In this document: one piece after another, positions 51,717 to 60,973 of the stretch
Layout of the letters: each line of letters begins with the position of its first letter
Numbering within the stretch: position 1 is the stretch's first letter
Source of the DNA: JAWKMZ01 sp041391965
GTDB taxonomy: Bacteria; Bacteroidota; Bacteroidia; Flavobacteriales; Flavobacteriaceae
Direction of reading: 5' to 3'
NCBI GenBank assembly: GCA_041391965.1
Contig: JAWKMZ010000003.1
Coordinates: 310,001 to 374,000 of the forward strand
Length of the DNA: 64,000 nt
Position numbers and translations under genes: made by a program
Notes under the pieces: generated by a model
What the model saw: the letters and a program-made list of their open reading frames with translations, nothing else
Told to the model about the DNA's origin: nothing
Database searches by the model: none

Positions 51717-53156
51717 CTAATGTCCTCCAGCCATGTTTTCTTCAAAGCTGATGCCTTGTTTTTTTAATATCCCTTTAACTCTCCAAGCATAAAAAGCCAA
51801 ATAGGCAAAACAAAGTACACCAACAATATAACTTGCATGAATGCCTATACTTTCTGATAAATAACCTTGTAACCAACTGATAATTCCGCCTCCCATAATC
51901 ATCATAATTAAAAAACTACTTCCTTGGCTTGTATTATTACCTAAACCACTTACAGCCAATGTAAAAATACAAGGCCATAAGGTACTACAAAACAAACCTA
52001 CGCTTGTAAAGGCATACACACTTACCATGCCATCATTTGCCATTCCAATACCTAAGGCAATAATGCCTAAAGCAGAAAAAATCAATAACATTCGCGCAGG
52101 ATTTCCTTTACTTGCAATATCTGCAGCAATTAAAACGAGAATCACCAACGCATAAATATAGAAAGGTGTCAAATCGTGTTGGGCAACTGCATTGACTGCC
52201 AAAAACACTCCAAAAGCGAGATAAGGTGCAATAAATCGCAATATTTTTCGCATACTAATATCGTTGGTAAAGGCTTCAACAGCTCCTGTCCAACGGCCAA
52301 TCATTAAACTTGCCCAATACAATGAAATATATGGTGCAATTTCTGATATTTTAAATCCTAAATTTTGTTCCATATATGCTGGCAAATTACTTGCTGTAGA
52401 TACTTCTACGCCTACATAAAGAAATATGGCAATCATTCCTAATACCAATTGTGGGTATTTTAATGCTGATAATTTAGAAGTAGTCACCTTAGTTTCAGAT
52501 TCAACAATCGTTTTTGGTCTATCAGGTAAAGAAGAAAATTTGAGTAAAATAGCAACCAATAAAAAAGCTAAACCTAATATTAAATACGGAATTTTTACAC
52601 TTTCAATACTCATATCTGCAGCTGCACCAGCTAAAGGTGTTCCAAAAATGGCAAAACTTACAATCAATGGTCCAAGTGTGGTTCCTAAATTATTGATTCC
52701 TCCAGCCATTGTTAATCGTTGTGACCCTGTTGAAATAGGTCCAAGTGCTATGGCTAATGGGTTGGCAACGGTTTGTTGTAACGAAAACCCAAGAGCCACA
52801 ATAAATAACCCAGACAACATTAAAGCAAAAGACCCTGTATTTGCTGCTGGATAAAACAGTAAAGTTCCTAAAGCTGAAATAGAAAGTCCTAAAACAAGCC
52901 CATTTTTATAACCAATTTTATTGACAATATCTTTTCCTATTATAAGTGAAATTCCCATATAAATAAGCGAACCAACTGTGTAAGCAATATAAAATGCTAA
53001 AGAAACGAGCTGGCTTTGACCTTGGGTTAAATCGAAAGCTTTTTTAAATACTGGAATTAAAATATCATTACTTGCAGCTACAAATCCCCAAAAAAAGAAT
53101 ACGCTTGCCAGCGGAATAAATTGACTCCATTTGGTTGGTGAATTTTCAGAACTCAT
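51717..53156 (-). CDS. Sugar MFS transporter (FucP/NagP-like)
   Basis: 479 residues, 12 transmembrane helices. The N-terminal FFFWGFVAASNDILIPVFKKAF segment near residues 20-41, followed by YIAYTVGSLIYMGISLIIG, is typical of the fucose/glucose-galactose/N-acetylglucosamine permease branch of the major facilitator superfamily. Members are proton symporters for monosaccharides or amino sugars. The neighbouring genes give no substrate. A long inverted repeat lies 49 bp upstream of the start, suggesting a controlled promoter. Confidence 0.9.
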   Translation of the reverse strand: MSSENSPTKWSQFIPLASVFFFWGFVAASNDILIPVFKKAFDLTQGQSQLVSLAFYIAYTVGSLIYMGISLIIGKDIVNKIGYKNGLVLGLSISALGTLLFYPAANTGSFALMLSGLFIVALGFSLQQTVANPLAIALGPISTGSQRLTMAGGINNLGTTLGPLIVSFAIFGTPLAGAAADMSIESVKIPYLILGLAFLLVAILLKFSSLPDRPKTIVESETKVTTSKLSALKYPQLVLGMIAIFLYVGVEVSTASNLPAYMEQNLGFKISEIAPYISLYWASLMIGRWTGAVEAFTNDISMRKILRFIAPYLAFGVFLAVNAVAQHDLTPFYIYALVILVLIAADIASKGNPARMLLIFSALGIIALGIGMANDGMVSVYAFTSVGLFCSTLWPCIFTLAVSGLGNNTSQGSSFLIMMIMGGGIISWLQGYLSESIGIHASYIVGVLCFAYLAFYAWRVKGILKKQGISFEENMAGGH

Positions 53157-53204
53157 AATTATGTTAGTTTAAATTAGTTATGGTTGTTATATACAAAACA
53201 ATTG

Positions 53205-53243
53205 TAAATATATTTTTTATCACTTAGATAAAAAATATATTTA
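53205..53243. promoter_or_regulatory. 17-bp inverted repeat upstream of sugar permease gene
   Basis: Perfect inverted repeat: arms 53205-53221 and 53227-53243 separated by ACTTA. Left arm is TAAATATATTTTTTATC. Located 49 bp before the permease ATG (53156), on the promoter side. A regulator operator is the likely role; a stable cruciform or transcript hairpin is an alternative. Confidence 0.75.
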
Positions 53244-53286
53244 TCAAATAAGCTAAAAATAATTATGGGTTTGTTGGAATAAAGCG

Positions 53287-53736
53287 TTAAAGAAGTTTCT
53301 CAAAACAGATGCTATTTTCAACGTCAGCATACTGTCCATAGTTAGAAATAATGCTATAACCGCATTTTTTGTAAAGTGCAATAGCTTCTGGTTGATTAAT
53401 TCCTGTTTCTAAAATACAACGGTTTATTTGCAATTCTTTTGCCCAATGTTCAAGCTCTAAAAGTATTTTAGAGGCTATTCCATTTCCTCTAAAATCTAAA
53501 TGTACAAACATACGCTTGACTTCCATAGTTAAGCCATCATATTTCTTTATAGCACCACAACCTACTGCGTCATTATTTTGATATGCAACTATGCAATAAC
53601 GAATTGTATCAATATTATTAAATTGATGATAAAAATCGTGGTCGTCACCATCTCTTATTTTTAAATCGGCATCTAAATAAGCTACTAAATGGATAAAATC
53701 TTTATCAGAAGCGTTGGTTCGTTTAAGAGTCATCAT
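53287..53736 (-). CDS. GNAT N-acetyltransferase
   Basis: 149 residues from the ATG at 53736 (53733 is also ATG). A frame extended upstream runs into the end of the previous gene and is not likely real. The acetyl-CoA-binding loop is in VHLDFRGNGIASKILLELE near residues 75-90 (RGNGIA), and the C-terminal part has NQPEAIALYKKCGY near 118-131, typical of the superfamily. Substrate unknown. It starts 4 bp after the nitronate monooxygenase stop and is likely in one operon with it. Confidence 0.88.
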   Translation of the reverse strand: MMTLKRTNASDKDFIHLVAYLDADLKIRDGDDHDFYHQFNNIDTIRYCIVAYQNNDAVGCGAIKKYDGLTMEVKRMFVHLDFRGNGIASKILLELEHWAKELQINRCILETGINQPEAIALYKKCGYSIISNYGQYADVENSICFEKLL

Positions 53737-53740
53737 GTTT

Positions 53741-54688
53741 TTAGTTAACAAGATTGTCAATGATTTCTTTGGTTGATAATATGGCTTTGGTGTACTCAAT
53801 ACTTGGTCCTGCCACCCAAACCGTTTTATAGGTAACTTGGGTTGCTGCTTTTTCAGTTGCTCGCATGCCAATACCAAAACGAATCATTTTTACCCATTTT
53901 TTGAGTTTTTTGTGCTTGTTTAAAACCGATTCCAACCATGTCGCTTTTGTCCCAATTTTTTGAACATAAGGCGTATTGATAACAGTACAAGGAGTTCCTG
54001 AAATACGCTCAGTCATCACAATATCTTTGGCGCCGTAATCTACACAAGCTTGTTTGTATTCGTCTGTAACATTGGCTTCAATAGAGGCTATAAAAGGGCT
54101 TCCAACTGACACGCCTGCAGCACCATAATTCAACATTTTATCAATATCTGCTTTGCAGCCAACTCCTCCTGCTGAAATAACTGGAATGGCTATGTTTTGA
54201 GTTAACTCTGTAATTAAGACCTCTGGTGTTAAATTGCCTCTGTGTCCACCAGCTTCATTATTGACAGCAATAGCAGCATCAGCTCCTAAGCTTTCCACTT
54301 TTTTAGCAAATTTTAAATCGACCACATCACAAAACACTTTTATACCAACGTTATGTGCTTTCTTAATGGTTTCTTCAGGGCTTCCTAAAGAAGTGATAAT
54401 AAAATCGCAACCTTCTTCACACAACACACGCAATTGTTCTTTGTATTTGAGATTGGATTTATTGACAATCAAGTTAAAACCAAACGAACCACCTTCAACT
54501 TTTGCTTCTTTTAGTTGATGGATTGCTACTTTTAACTCGTCAAGTGTTCTGTAATTTAATGCAGGAATACAACCAGCAATACCAGCTTTCATGGCTTCTA
54601 TAACCATGGCTGTGTTAGACACCAAAAACATTGGCGCTTGAATGATTGGATGTTTGATGTTGAGCAGTTGTGTGAGTTGTGCAGACAT
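53741..54688 (-). CDS. Nitronate monooxygenase (2-nitropropane dioxygenase family)
   Basis: 315 residues from the ATG at 54688; an upstream in-frame start at 54736 lies above the -7 element and is not preferred. FMN-binding TIM barrel, with the QAPMFLVSN start, VNNEAGGHRGN near 140-150 (catalytic His) and the phosphate-binding PVISAGGVG and AAGVSVGSPF segments near 170-200. These enzymes detoxify propionate-3-nitronate and alkyl nitronates. It is followed by a GNAT gene 4 bp on. Confidence 0.93.
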   Translation of the reverse strand: MSAQLTQLLNIKHPIIQAPMFLVSNTAMVIEAMKAGIAGCIPALNYRTLDELKVAIHQLKEAKVEGGSFGFNLIVNKSNLKYKEQLRVLCEEGCDFIITSLGSPEETIKKAHNVGIKVFCDVVDLKFAKKVESLGADAAIAVNNEAGGHRGNLTPEVLITELTQNIAIPVISAGGVGCKADIDKMLNYGAAGVSVGSPFIASIEANVTDEYKQACVDYGAKDIVMTERISGTPCTVINTPYVQKIGTKATWLESVLNKHKKLKKWVKMIRFGIGMRATEKAATQVTYKTVWVAGPSIEYTKAILSTKEIIDNLVN

Positions 54689-54708
54689 ATTTATGAATTT
54701 GATTTTAG

Positions 54709-54716
54709 CAAATATA
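54709..54716 (-). promoter_or_regulatory. -7 promoter element of nitronate monooxygenase operon
   Basis: TATATTTG on the minus strand, 20 nt before the ATG at 54688. Confidence 0.5.
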
Positions 54717-54756
54717 ACAAAATAGTATGCACGCATAACAGTTAATTATTGACATA

Positions 54757-54787
54757 AAAAAACGCAACCATTTCTGATTGCGCTTTT
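54757..54787 (-). terminator. Terminator of dnaK
   Basis: On the minus strand AAAAGCGCAA, loop, TTGCGTTTTTTT with one bulged base in the stem. It lies just after the dnaK stop (54811). Confidence 0.7.
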
Positions 54788-54810
54788 AAAAATATTAAGA
54801 TAATTTAAGT

Positions 54811-56712
54811 TTATTTCACTTCTTCAAAGTCCACATCTTCAACATCACTTCCTTCTGCTTGTCCGTTTTGACTTGCATCTGGTCCTGGTTGAGCAGCACC
54901 TTGTGCTTCTGCTTGTGCTTTGTACATTTCTTCACTGGCAACTTTCCAAGCTTCGTTTATTTTCTCTAAAGCTGGATCAACAAGAGCTACATCTTTAGAT
55001 TCAAACGCTTTTTTCAATTCTTCTAAAGCTGCCTCAATTGGTTTTTTCTTATCATCCGATAATTTATCACCAAATTCTTTGAGTTGCTTTTCTGTTTGAA
55101 AAATCATGGCATCCGCATTATTCAGTTTATCAACTGTTTCTTTTGCTTTTTTGTCAGATTCTGCATTAGCTTCAGCTTCAGCTTTCATTTTTTTGATTTC
55201 TTCTTCTGTCAATCCTGAAGAAGCTTCAATACGAATATCTTGTGTTTTATTGGTCGCTTTATCTGTTGCTGATACTTTAATAATTCCGTTAGCATCAATA
55301 TCAAAAGTGACTTCAATTTGTGGAACACCACGTTGTGCTGGTGGAATACCATCTAAATGGAAACGACCAATGGTTTTGTTATCTGCAGCCATAGGGCGTT
55401 CGCCTTGTAACACATGGATTTCTACAGAAGGCTGATTGTCAGCAGCTGTTGAAAATACTTGCGATTTTTTAGTAGGAATGGTTGTGTTGGCCTCAATAAG
55501 TTTGGTCATTACACTTCCCATGGTTTCAATACCAAGTGATAATGGGGTTACATCTAAAAGTAATACATCTTTTACATCACCTGTTAATACACCTCCTTGA
55601 ATAGCTGCACCAATAGCAACAACTTCATCAGGATTAACACCTTTACTTGGTTTTTTACCAAAGAATTTTTCAACTTCTTCTTGTACAGCAGGAATACGCG
55701 TTGATCCACCAACTAAAATAATTTCGTCAATATCACTTTTTGATAATCCTGCGGCTTTTAATGCGGTAGCACATGGCTCAATAGTACGTTTTACTAAATC
55801 GTCAATTAATTGCTCAAATTTTGAACGTGTTAGGCTACGTACTAAGTGTTTTGGGCCACTTGCAGTTGCTGTAACATATGGTAAATTGATTTCTGTTTGT
55901 GCAGAAGATGATAATTCAATTTTTGCTTTCTCAGCAGCTTCTTTTAAACGTTGTAGTGCCATTGCATCTTTACGTAAATCGATGCTTTCTTCTTTATTGA
56001 ACTCATCAGCTAACCAATCAATAATTTTTTGATCGACATCATCACCACCTAAATGGGTGTCACCATCTGTTGATAACACTTCAAAAACGCCATCACCTAA
56101 TTCTAAGATAGAGACGTCATGTGTACCACCACCAAAGTCAAAAACCACAATTTTTTGATCTTTACCTTTTTTATCTAAACCATAGGCTAATGCTGCTGCA
56201 GTAGGTTCATTAATAATACGTCTTACTTTTAAGCCAGCAATTTCACCAGCCTCTTTAGTCGCTTGACGTTGCGAATCGTTAAAGTATGCAGGTACTGTAA
56301 TAACAGCTTCTGTTACTTCTTGGTCTAAAAACTCTTCAGCAGTTTTCTTCATTTTTTGAAGAATCATAGCTGACAATTCTTGAGGTGTGTATAAACGACC
56401 ATCAATATCGACTCTTGGTGTGTCGTTATCACCTTTAATTACTTTATAAGGAACGCGTTCTGCTTCTTTTTTAGATTCAGAATACTTATTACCCATGAAA
56501 CGTTTAATAGAATAAACGGTTTTTGTTGGATTGGTTACTGCCTGACGTTTAGCAGGATCTCCTACTTTAATTTCGCCACCTTCTACAAAAGCAATGACAG
56601 ATGGTGTTGTACGTCGTCCTTCAGCATTTGTAATCACAACTGGCTCGTTACCTTCCATTACTGAAACGCATGAGTTGGTCGTTCCTAAATCTATTCCAAT
56701 TATTTTACTCAT
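54811..56712 (-). CDS. dnaK: Chaperone protein DnaK (Hsp70)
   Basis: 633 residues. The ATPase domain has the N-terminal IGIDLGTTNSCVSV phosphate loop, VFDFGGGTHDVSIL near 193-206 and the ILVGGSTRIPAVQ stretch near 330-345. The substrate domain follows the DVLLLDVTPLSLGIET linker near 382-398, and the tail ends in EDVDFEEVK, a DnaK-type EEVK end. dnaJ and grpE are not adjacent (as in most Bacteroidota). No CIRCE element is seen upstream, but two short inverted repeats lie in the 235-bp region between dnaK and sdaA. Confidence 0.98.
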   Translation of the reverse strand: MSKIIGIDLGTTNSCVSVMEGNEPVVITNAEGRRTTPSVIAFVEGGEIKVGDPAKRQAVTNPTKTVYSIKRFMGNKYSESKKEAERVPYKVIKGDNDTPRVDIDGRLYTPQELSAMILQKMKKTAEEFLDQEVTEAVITVPAYFNDSQRQATKEAGEIAGLKVRRIINEPTAAALAYGLDKKGKDQKIVVFDFGGGTHDVSILELGDGVFEVLSTDGDTHLGGDDVDQKIIDWLADEFNKEESIDLRKDAMALQRLKEAAEKAKIELSSSAQTEINLPYVTATASGPKHLVRSLTRSKFEQLIDDLVKRTIEPCATALKAAGLSKSDIDEIILVGGSTRIPAVQEEVEKFFGKKPSKGVNPDEVVAIGAAIQGGVLTGDVKDVLLLDVTPLSLGIETMGSVMTKLIEANTTIPTKKSQVFSTAADNQPSVEIHVLQGERPMAADNKTIGRFHLDGIPPAQRGVPQIEVTFDIDANGIIKVSATDKATNKTQDIRIEASSGLTEEEIKKMKAEAEANAESDKKAKETVDKLNNADAMIFQTEKQLKEFGDKLSDDKKKPIEAALEELKKAFESKDVALVDPALEKINEAWKVASEEMYKAQAEAQGAAQPGPDASQNGQAEGSDVEDVDFEEVK

Positions 56713-56768
56713 AATGATATATTTATTCGTTTTGTTATGTTGTACATTTTAATTTACGATTTGTATAT

Positions 56769-56810
56769 GTCAATGATTATGCCATGACAAAAAATATGAC
56801 ATGATGTCAT
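56769..56810. promoter_or_regulatory. TGTCA/TGACA inverted-repeat array upstream of dnaK
   Basis: Half-site TGTCA at 56769, TGACA at 56784, TGACA at 56797 and TGTCA at 56806 form two nested inverted pairs. The second pair is a near-perfect 15-bp palindrome ATGACATGATGTCAT (56796-56810). Located between divergent dnaK and sdaA. Confidence 0.55.
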
Positions 56811-56917
56811 TTTTTATCTTAAAAATTATTGAATTGCTAAAAAATTTGTGTTTGAGAGTATTGACAAAATAACGCAATCTCTCCATAACTTTCAGTCTAA
56901 ATTCACATAAAAGCGAT

Positions 56918-56925
56918 TATATTTG
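56918..56925 (+). promoter_or_regulatory. -7 promoter element of sdaA
   Basis: TATATTTG, 22 nt before the sdaA ATG. No clear -33 element at normal spacing. Confidence 0.55.
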
Positions 56926-56947
56926 CAAGACTAAAACGATTATGTAA

Positions 56948-58372
56948 ATGGAGTGTATTTCAGTTTTTGACATGCTAAAGATTGGTGTTGGACCATCAAG
57001 TTCGCATACATTAGGGCCTTGGCGTGCCGCAGAGCGTTGGATTAAAGCACTTAAAACCAATAACAAATTTGACAAGGTCGAAAAAGTTACTGTCGATTTG
57101 TATGGTTCTTTATCGTTAACAGGAAAAGGTCACGCTACAGATTATGCTGTCATGCTTGGGCTTAGTGGTGCTGACCCAGAATATGTTCCGACAGAAAGTA
57201 TTGAAATTATTGTGGCTTCAATTAAAAACACCAATACATTGATGTTTAATAATGAGAAACCTATGGATTTTGTTCCTGAAACTGATATTGTCTTCAATAA
57301 AAAGTTTTTGCCTTATCATCCCAACGGACTTACTTTTACGGCTTATATTAATGGCAAAAAGATAAAATCAACCTATTACTCTATTGGTGGTGGTTTTGTC
57401 GTACAAGAAGAACGAAAAATTTCAAAAGCCAATAAAATTATTTTTTACTGTACATTTCCTTATCCAATTACAAAAGGTACTGAGCTTTTAGCGTTTTGCA
57501 AGCAACTCAATATGCCTATTTCTGGAGTGGTTTTGGAAAATGAAAAATCCATTCGTCCAATTGAAACTATTGATTTTGAGCTCAACCGCATTTGGAATAC
57601 CATGTTGGAGTGTATGTATATTGGTTGCCATACAGAAGGGAATCTTCCTGGAGGATTGAATGTACGTCGTCGTGCTTATGACATGCACCAAACCTTAAAA
57701 AGCGATTTACCATATACTCATCCAAACGAATGGTTGCAAACCATTAGAAAAACCGAAGTAAAATTCCGACAAATACTTAAATGGGTTAGCTGTTTTGCTT
57801 TGGCTGTTAATGAAGTGAATGCCTCTTTAGGTCGTGTGGTTACTGCGCCAACCAACGGAAGTGCTGGTGTGATTCCTGCTGTATTAATGTATTATATGGT
57901 AATTGAAAACCATAAAGCCGATTTTGAACATGTCAAAAAATTCTTATTGGTTGCTGGCGAAATTGGGAGTATTTTCAAAAAAGGCGCCACAATTTCTGCT
58001 GCCATGGGTGGCTGTCAAGCAGAAATAGGTGTATCATCAGCAATGGCTGCTGGTGCTTTAACAGAATTATTAGGAGGCACTCCTGAACAGGTATTGATTG
58101 CAGCTGAAATTGCTATGGAGCATCATTTAGGCTTAACCTGCGACCCTATTGGTGGCTTGGTACAAATTCCGTGTATTGAACGCAACTCTATGGGAGCAAT
58201 TAAAGCTATCAACGCAGCCGAATTAGCTTTAGACACAGATCCTAAAAATGTAAAAGTACCTTTAGATAAGGTTGTTAATACAATGTGGGAAACTGCAAAA
58301 GATATGAATTCTAAATACAAAGAAACCTCTGAAGGCGGTTTGGCTGTTGGAGTCAATATGTCAGATTGTTAA
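56948..58372 (+). CDS. sdaA: L-serine ammonia-lyase (iron-sulfur type)
   Basis: SdaA deaminates L-serine to pyruvate and ammonia through a 4Fe-4S cluster, with no PLP. 474 residues, single-chain type joining the alpha and beta domains. The N-terminal GVGPSSSHTLGP near residue 13-24 and SLSLTGKGHATD near 62-73 identify the beta domain; the alpha domain has GGCQAEIGVSSA near 356, TCDPIGG near 398, and IPCIERNS near 408, the three cysteines expected for the iron-sulfur cluster. The gene has an ATG-TAA pair directly before its start. Confidence 0.96.
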   Translation: MECISVFDMLKIGVGPSSSHTLGPWRAAERWIKALKTNNKFDKVEKVTVDLYGSLSLTGKGHATDYAVMLGLSGADPEYVPTESIEIIVASIKNTNTLMFNNEKPMDFVPETDIVFNKKFLPYHPNGLTFTAYINGKKIKSTYYSIGGGFVVQEERKISKANKIIFYCTFPYPITKGTELLAFCKQLNMPISGVVLENEKSIRPIETIDFELNRIWNTMLECMYIGCHTEGNLPGGLNVRRRAYDMHQTLKSDLPYTHPNEWLQTIRKTEVKFRQILKWVSCFALAVNEVNASLGRVVTAPTNGSAGVIPAVLMYYMVIENHKADFEHVKKFLLVAGEIGSIFKKGATISAAMGGCQAEIGVSSAMAAGALTELLGGTPEQVLIAAEIAMEHHLGLTCDPIGGLVQIPCIERNSMGAIKAINAAELALDTDPKNVKVPLDKVVNTMWETAKDMNSKYKETSEGGLAVGVNMSDC

Positions 58373-58483
58373 GGCTAAATTCAAAGCTATCTGATTTTTT
58401 TTGGAATTTAGAGCCCATGGGTTAAATAGCCGTTTTTTGATATATAATTTTTACTTTTACACCAACTAACTAATTTATTCTCT

Positions 58484-59302
58484 ATGTCAGTAGCTAAAAA
58501 AGATTACAAACGAATTACCGTAAAAACCTTGGTAGATATGAAGGCCAAAGGCGAAAAAATATCCATGCTTACGGCTTATGATTTTACCATGGCAAAAATT
58601 GTAGATGGTGCTGGTGTTGATGTCATTTTAGTTGGCGACTCTGCAAGCAATGTAATGGCTGGACACGAAACCACATTACCTATTACCTTAGACCAAATGA
58701 TTTATCATGCTGCTGGTGTGGTGAGAGCTATTGAACGAGCTTTGGTTGTGGTCGATTTGCCTTTTGGAAGTTACCAAAGTGATCCAAAAGAAGCCTTGCG
58801 TTCTTCTATTAGAATAATGAAAGAATCTGGTGGACATGCTGTAAAATTAGAAGGTGGTAAAGAAGTTAAAGAATCTATTAAACGAATTTTAAATGCAGGA
58901 ATTCCTGTGATGGGACATTTAGGACTCACACCACAATCTATTTATAAATTTGGAACATACACTGTAAGAGCCAAAGAAGAAGAAGAAGCCAAAAAATTAA
59001 AAGAAGATGCAATAATGCTCGAAAAAGCTGGATGTTTTGCTATTGTTTTAGAAAAAATTCCTGCAAAGTTAGCTAAAGAAGTAGCTGAAAGTGTGAGCAT
59101 TCCTATTATTGGAATTGGTGCAGGAAATGGTGTTGATGGTCAAGTTTTGGTTTTACACGATATGTTAGGTATGACTCATGAGTTTCATCCTCGTTTTTTG
59201 CGTCGTTATATGAACCTGTATGAAGAGATGACTGATGCTATTTCTAAATATGTAACTGATGTAAAATCTGAAGATTTCCCAAATGATAATGAACAGTATT
59301 AG
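58484..59302 (+). CDS. panB: 3-methyl-2-oxobutanoate hydroxymethyltransferase
   Basis: PanB makes ketopantoate from 2-ketoisovalerate and methylene-THF, the first pantothenate step. 272 residues, phosphoenolpyruvate/TIM-barrel fold. Metal- and substrate-binding segments LVGDSASNVMAGHETT near 45-60, VDLPFGSY near 83-90, MGHLGLTPQS near 145-154 and IGIGAGNGVDGQVLV near 208-222 match the family. panC, panD and panE are not seen nearby. It is followed by an RluA gene 2 bp after the stop. Confidence 0.96.
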   Translation: MSVAKKDYKRITVKTLVDMKAKGEKISMLTAYDFTMAKIVDGAGVDVILVGDSASNVMAGHETTLPITLDQMIYHAAGVVRAIERALVVVDLPFGSYQSDPKEALRSSIRIMKESGGHAVKLEGGKEVKESIKRILNAGIPVMGHLGLTPQSIYKFGTYTVRAKEEEEAKKLKEDAIMLEKAGCFAIVLEKIPAKLAKEVAESVSIPIIGIGAGNGVDGQVLVLHDMLGMTHEFHPRFLRRYMNLYEEMTDAISKYVTDVKSEDFPNDNEQY

Positions 59303-59304
59303 CA

Positions 59305-60042
59305 TTGAGTAAGCAGCAAATTATTAGTGAATTCGTGGCTCAAAAACCAGAAAAAATACGTTCCAATAAAAATAATCTTCAAGTTATTTACGAAGACAAC
59401 CACATTATAATTGTCAACAAACGTGCTGGCGATATTGTGCAAGGTGACAAAACAGGCGACCAACCTTTGAGTGAAGTTGTCAAAGCGTATATTAAAGACA
59501 AATATAACAAACCAGGAAATGTGTATCTTGGTGTTGTACACCGATTAGACAGACCAACCACTGGTATTGTCATGTTTGCTAAAACAAGTAAAGCTTTACC
59601 AAGGCTCAATAAATTATTTGTAGATAAAAAAGCTCATAAAACCTATTGGGCTGTGGTTAAAAATGCACCTCCAAAACCTAAAGACACTTTAGTACACTGG
59701 CTTAAAAAGAATCCAAAAAACAACAAATCAACAGCGTATTCAAAAGAAATAAAAGACGGAAAAAAAGCCATTCTTCATTATAAATTATTAAAACAATTAG
59801 ACCATTATTTTTTATTAGAAATTGAATTGGAAACAGGAAGACATCATCAAATACGCTCACAATTAGCAAGCATTGGTTGTGTTATTAAAGGCGATTTGAA
59901 ATATGGTTTTGATAGAAGTAATCCCGATGCAAGTATCCATTTGCATGCTCGAGAGTTACAATTTGTTCATCCTGTATCTAATGAAACTATTCACGTAATT
60001 GCACCTTTACCAAATGATGCTGTTTGGGATGCTTGTAATTAA
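59305..60042 (+). CDS. RluA-family pseudouridine synthase
   Basis: 245 residues. The start must be TTG (59305), because an in-frame TGA lies five codons upstream and no ATG precedes the catalytic region; it begins 2 bp after the panB stop. The catalytic Asp is in VHRLDRPTTGIVMFAK near residue 77-92, followed by KTYWAVV near 111 and GRHHQIRSQLA near 187. It has no N-terminal S4 domain, unlike many RluD-type enzymes. It isomerises uridine in rRNA or tRNA; the target position cannot be read from sequence. Co-transcribed with panB by spacing. Confidence 0.93.
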   Translation: MSKQQIISEFVAQKPEKIRSNKNNLQVIYEDNHIIIVNKRAGDIVQGDKTGDQPLSEVVKAYIKDKYNKPGNVYLGVVHRLDRPTTGIVMFAKTSKALPRLNKLFVDKKAHKTYWAVVKNAPPKPKDTLVHWLKKNPKNNKSTAYSKEIKDGKKAILHYKLLKQLDHYFLLEIELETGRHHQIRSQLASIGCVIKGDLKYGFDRSNPDASIHLHARELQFVHPVSNETIHVIAPLPNDAVWDACN

Positions 60043-60062
60043 CAAATTACAACAAAAAAATA

Positions 60063-60878
60063 TTATTGAATTGGATATTTTAAAGTGAGTTTTACTCCTT
60101 CATTAGGCTTAGACTCTATGGTAAAGTCTGCATTAATTAAGACAGCTCTACTTTTCATATTAATCAATCCTGACCCTTTTTTGGTAGTTGCAACATCAAA
60201 TCCTTTTCCGTCGTCAGAAGCTTCAATAAAAATCCTATCAGCCAAATAATTAAGTTTTACTCTTAAATTTTGAGCTTCAGAATATTTTACCGAATTAGAG
60301 AAAAATTCCTGCAAAATTCTAAAGATAATGATTTCGTGCTTTTTATTTTTTAGAGGGACTGTTTGACCTTGAATATGCAACTCAGCCGAAGCAAATTTCA
60401 TTCGTTTTAAACGGTTGAGTTCATTAGTGATAGACTCTTCAAAACCAATATTAAGAATCACTTCATTGTTAAGTGATTTTGAAAGTGAACGCACTTCTTT
60501 TAAACTTTCTTTAATCGTGCTTGAGGTATCATCAAGATTTCGTTTCATATCATCAGGAATTTTTGATGACAACATATTTAATTGCATACTTGCATAGGCT
60601 AACAATTGTCCAACATTATCATGCAGTTCCCAACCAATATGTTTAAGGGTTTGTTCTTGTATTTCGGTTTGTGTACGTGCTATTTCTTCATCAAAGGCTT
60701 GCTGCTGTTTAATTTTATCTATTAGCAATTTATTTTTTCGTTTTTGGAATACAATAAAAAACAGAATCACAAGAGTTGTTACAATAAGCAAAACACCTAT
60801 CATATAGACTAACAAATAACGCTCTGCAGATGTTGATACTGGTCGGCTTTGAAATAGTAATAGTAACATATCAATCAT
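60063..60878 (-). CDS. NarL-type sensor histidine kinase
   Basis: 271 residues. One transmembrane helix (about 24-45) is followed by a coiled coil and a HisKA_3 dimerisation domain with the phosphorylated His in GWELHDNVGQLLA near residue 86, then a HATPase domain ending near 270 (N box FFSNSVKYSEA, G box DDGKGFD, GSGLINMKSRA). There is no large periplasmic sensor, so the stimulus is likely membrane- or cytosol-derived. No LuxR-type response regulator is adjacent, so it is orphan within the window. Confidence 0.93.
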   Translation of the reverse strand: MIDMLLLLFQSRPVSTSAERYLLVYMIGVLLIVTTLVILFFIVFQKRKNKLLIDKIKQQQAFDEEIARTQTEIQEQTLKHIGWELHDNVGQLLAYASMQLNMLSSKIPDDMKRNLDDTSSTIKESLKEVRSLSKSLNNEVILNIGFEESITNELNRLKRMKFASAELHIQGQTVPLKNKKHEIIIFRILQEFFSNSVKYSEAQNLRVKLNYLADRIFIEASDDGKGFDVATTKKGSGLINMKSRAVLINADFTIESKPNEGVKLTLKYPIQ

Positions 60879-60973
60879 TTGAAGAATTTGAAATAATTAG
60901 ACCAATTGCAAAATAAGGATACATAAAATAGTTGCAAATAAATAGATTTTTCATTTTAAAAAATATCATTTTA

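Noticed and set aside
58373..58416. Imperfect hairpin after sdaA (GGCTAAATTC / GAATTTAGAGCC)
   Set aside because: Two-base bulge and no terminal T-run after the right arm; not convincing as a terminator.
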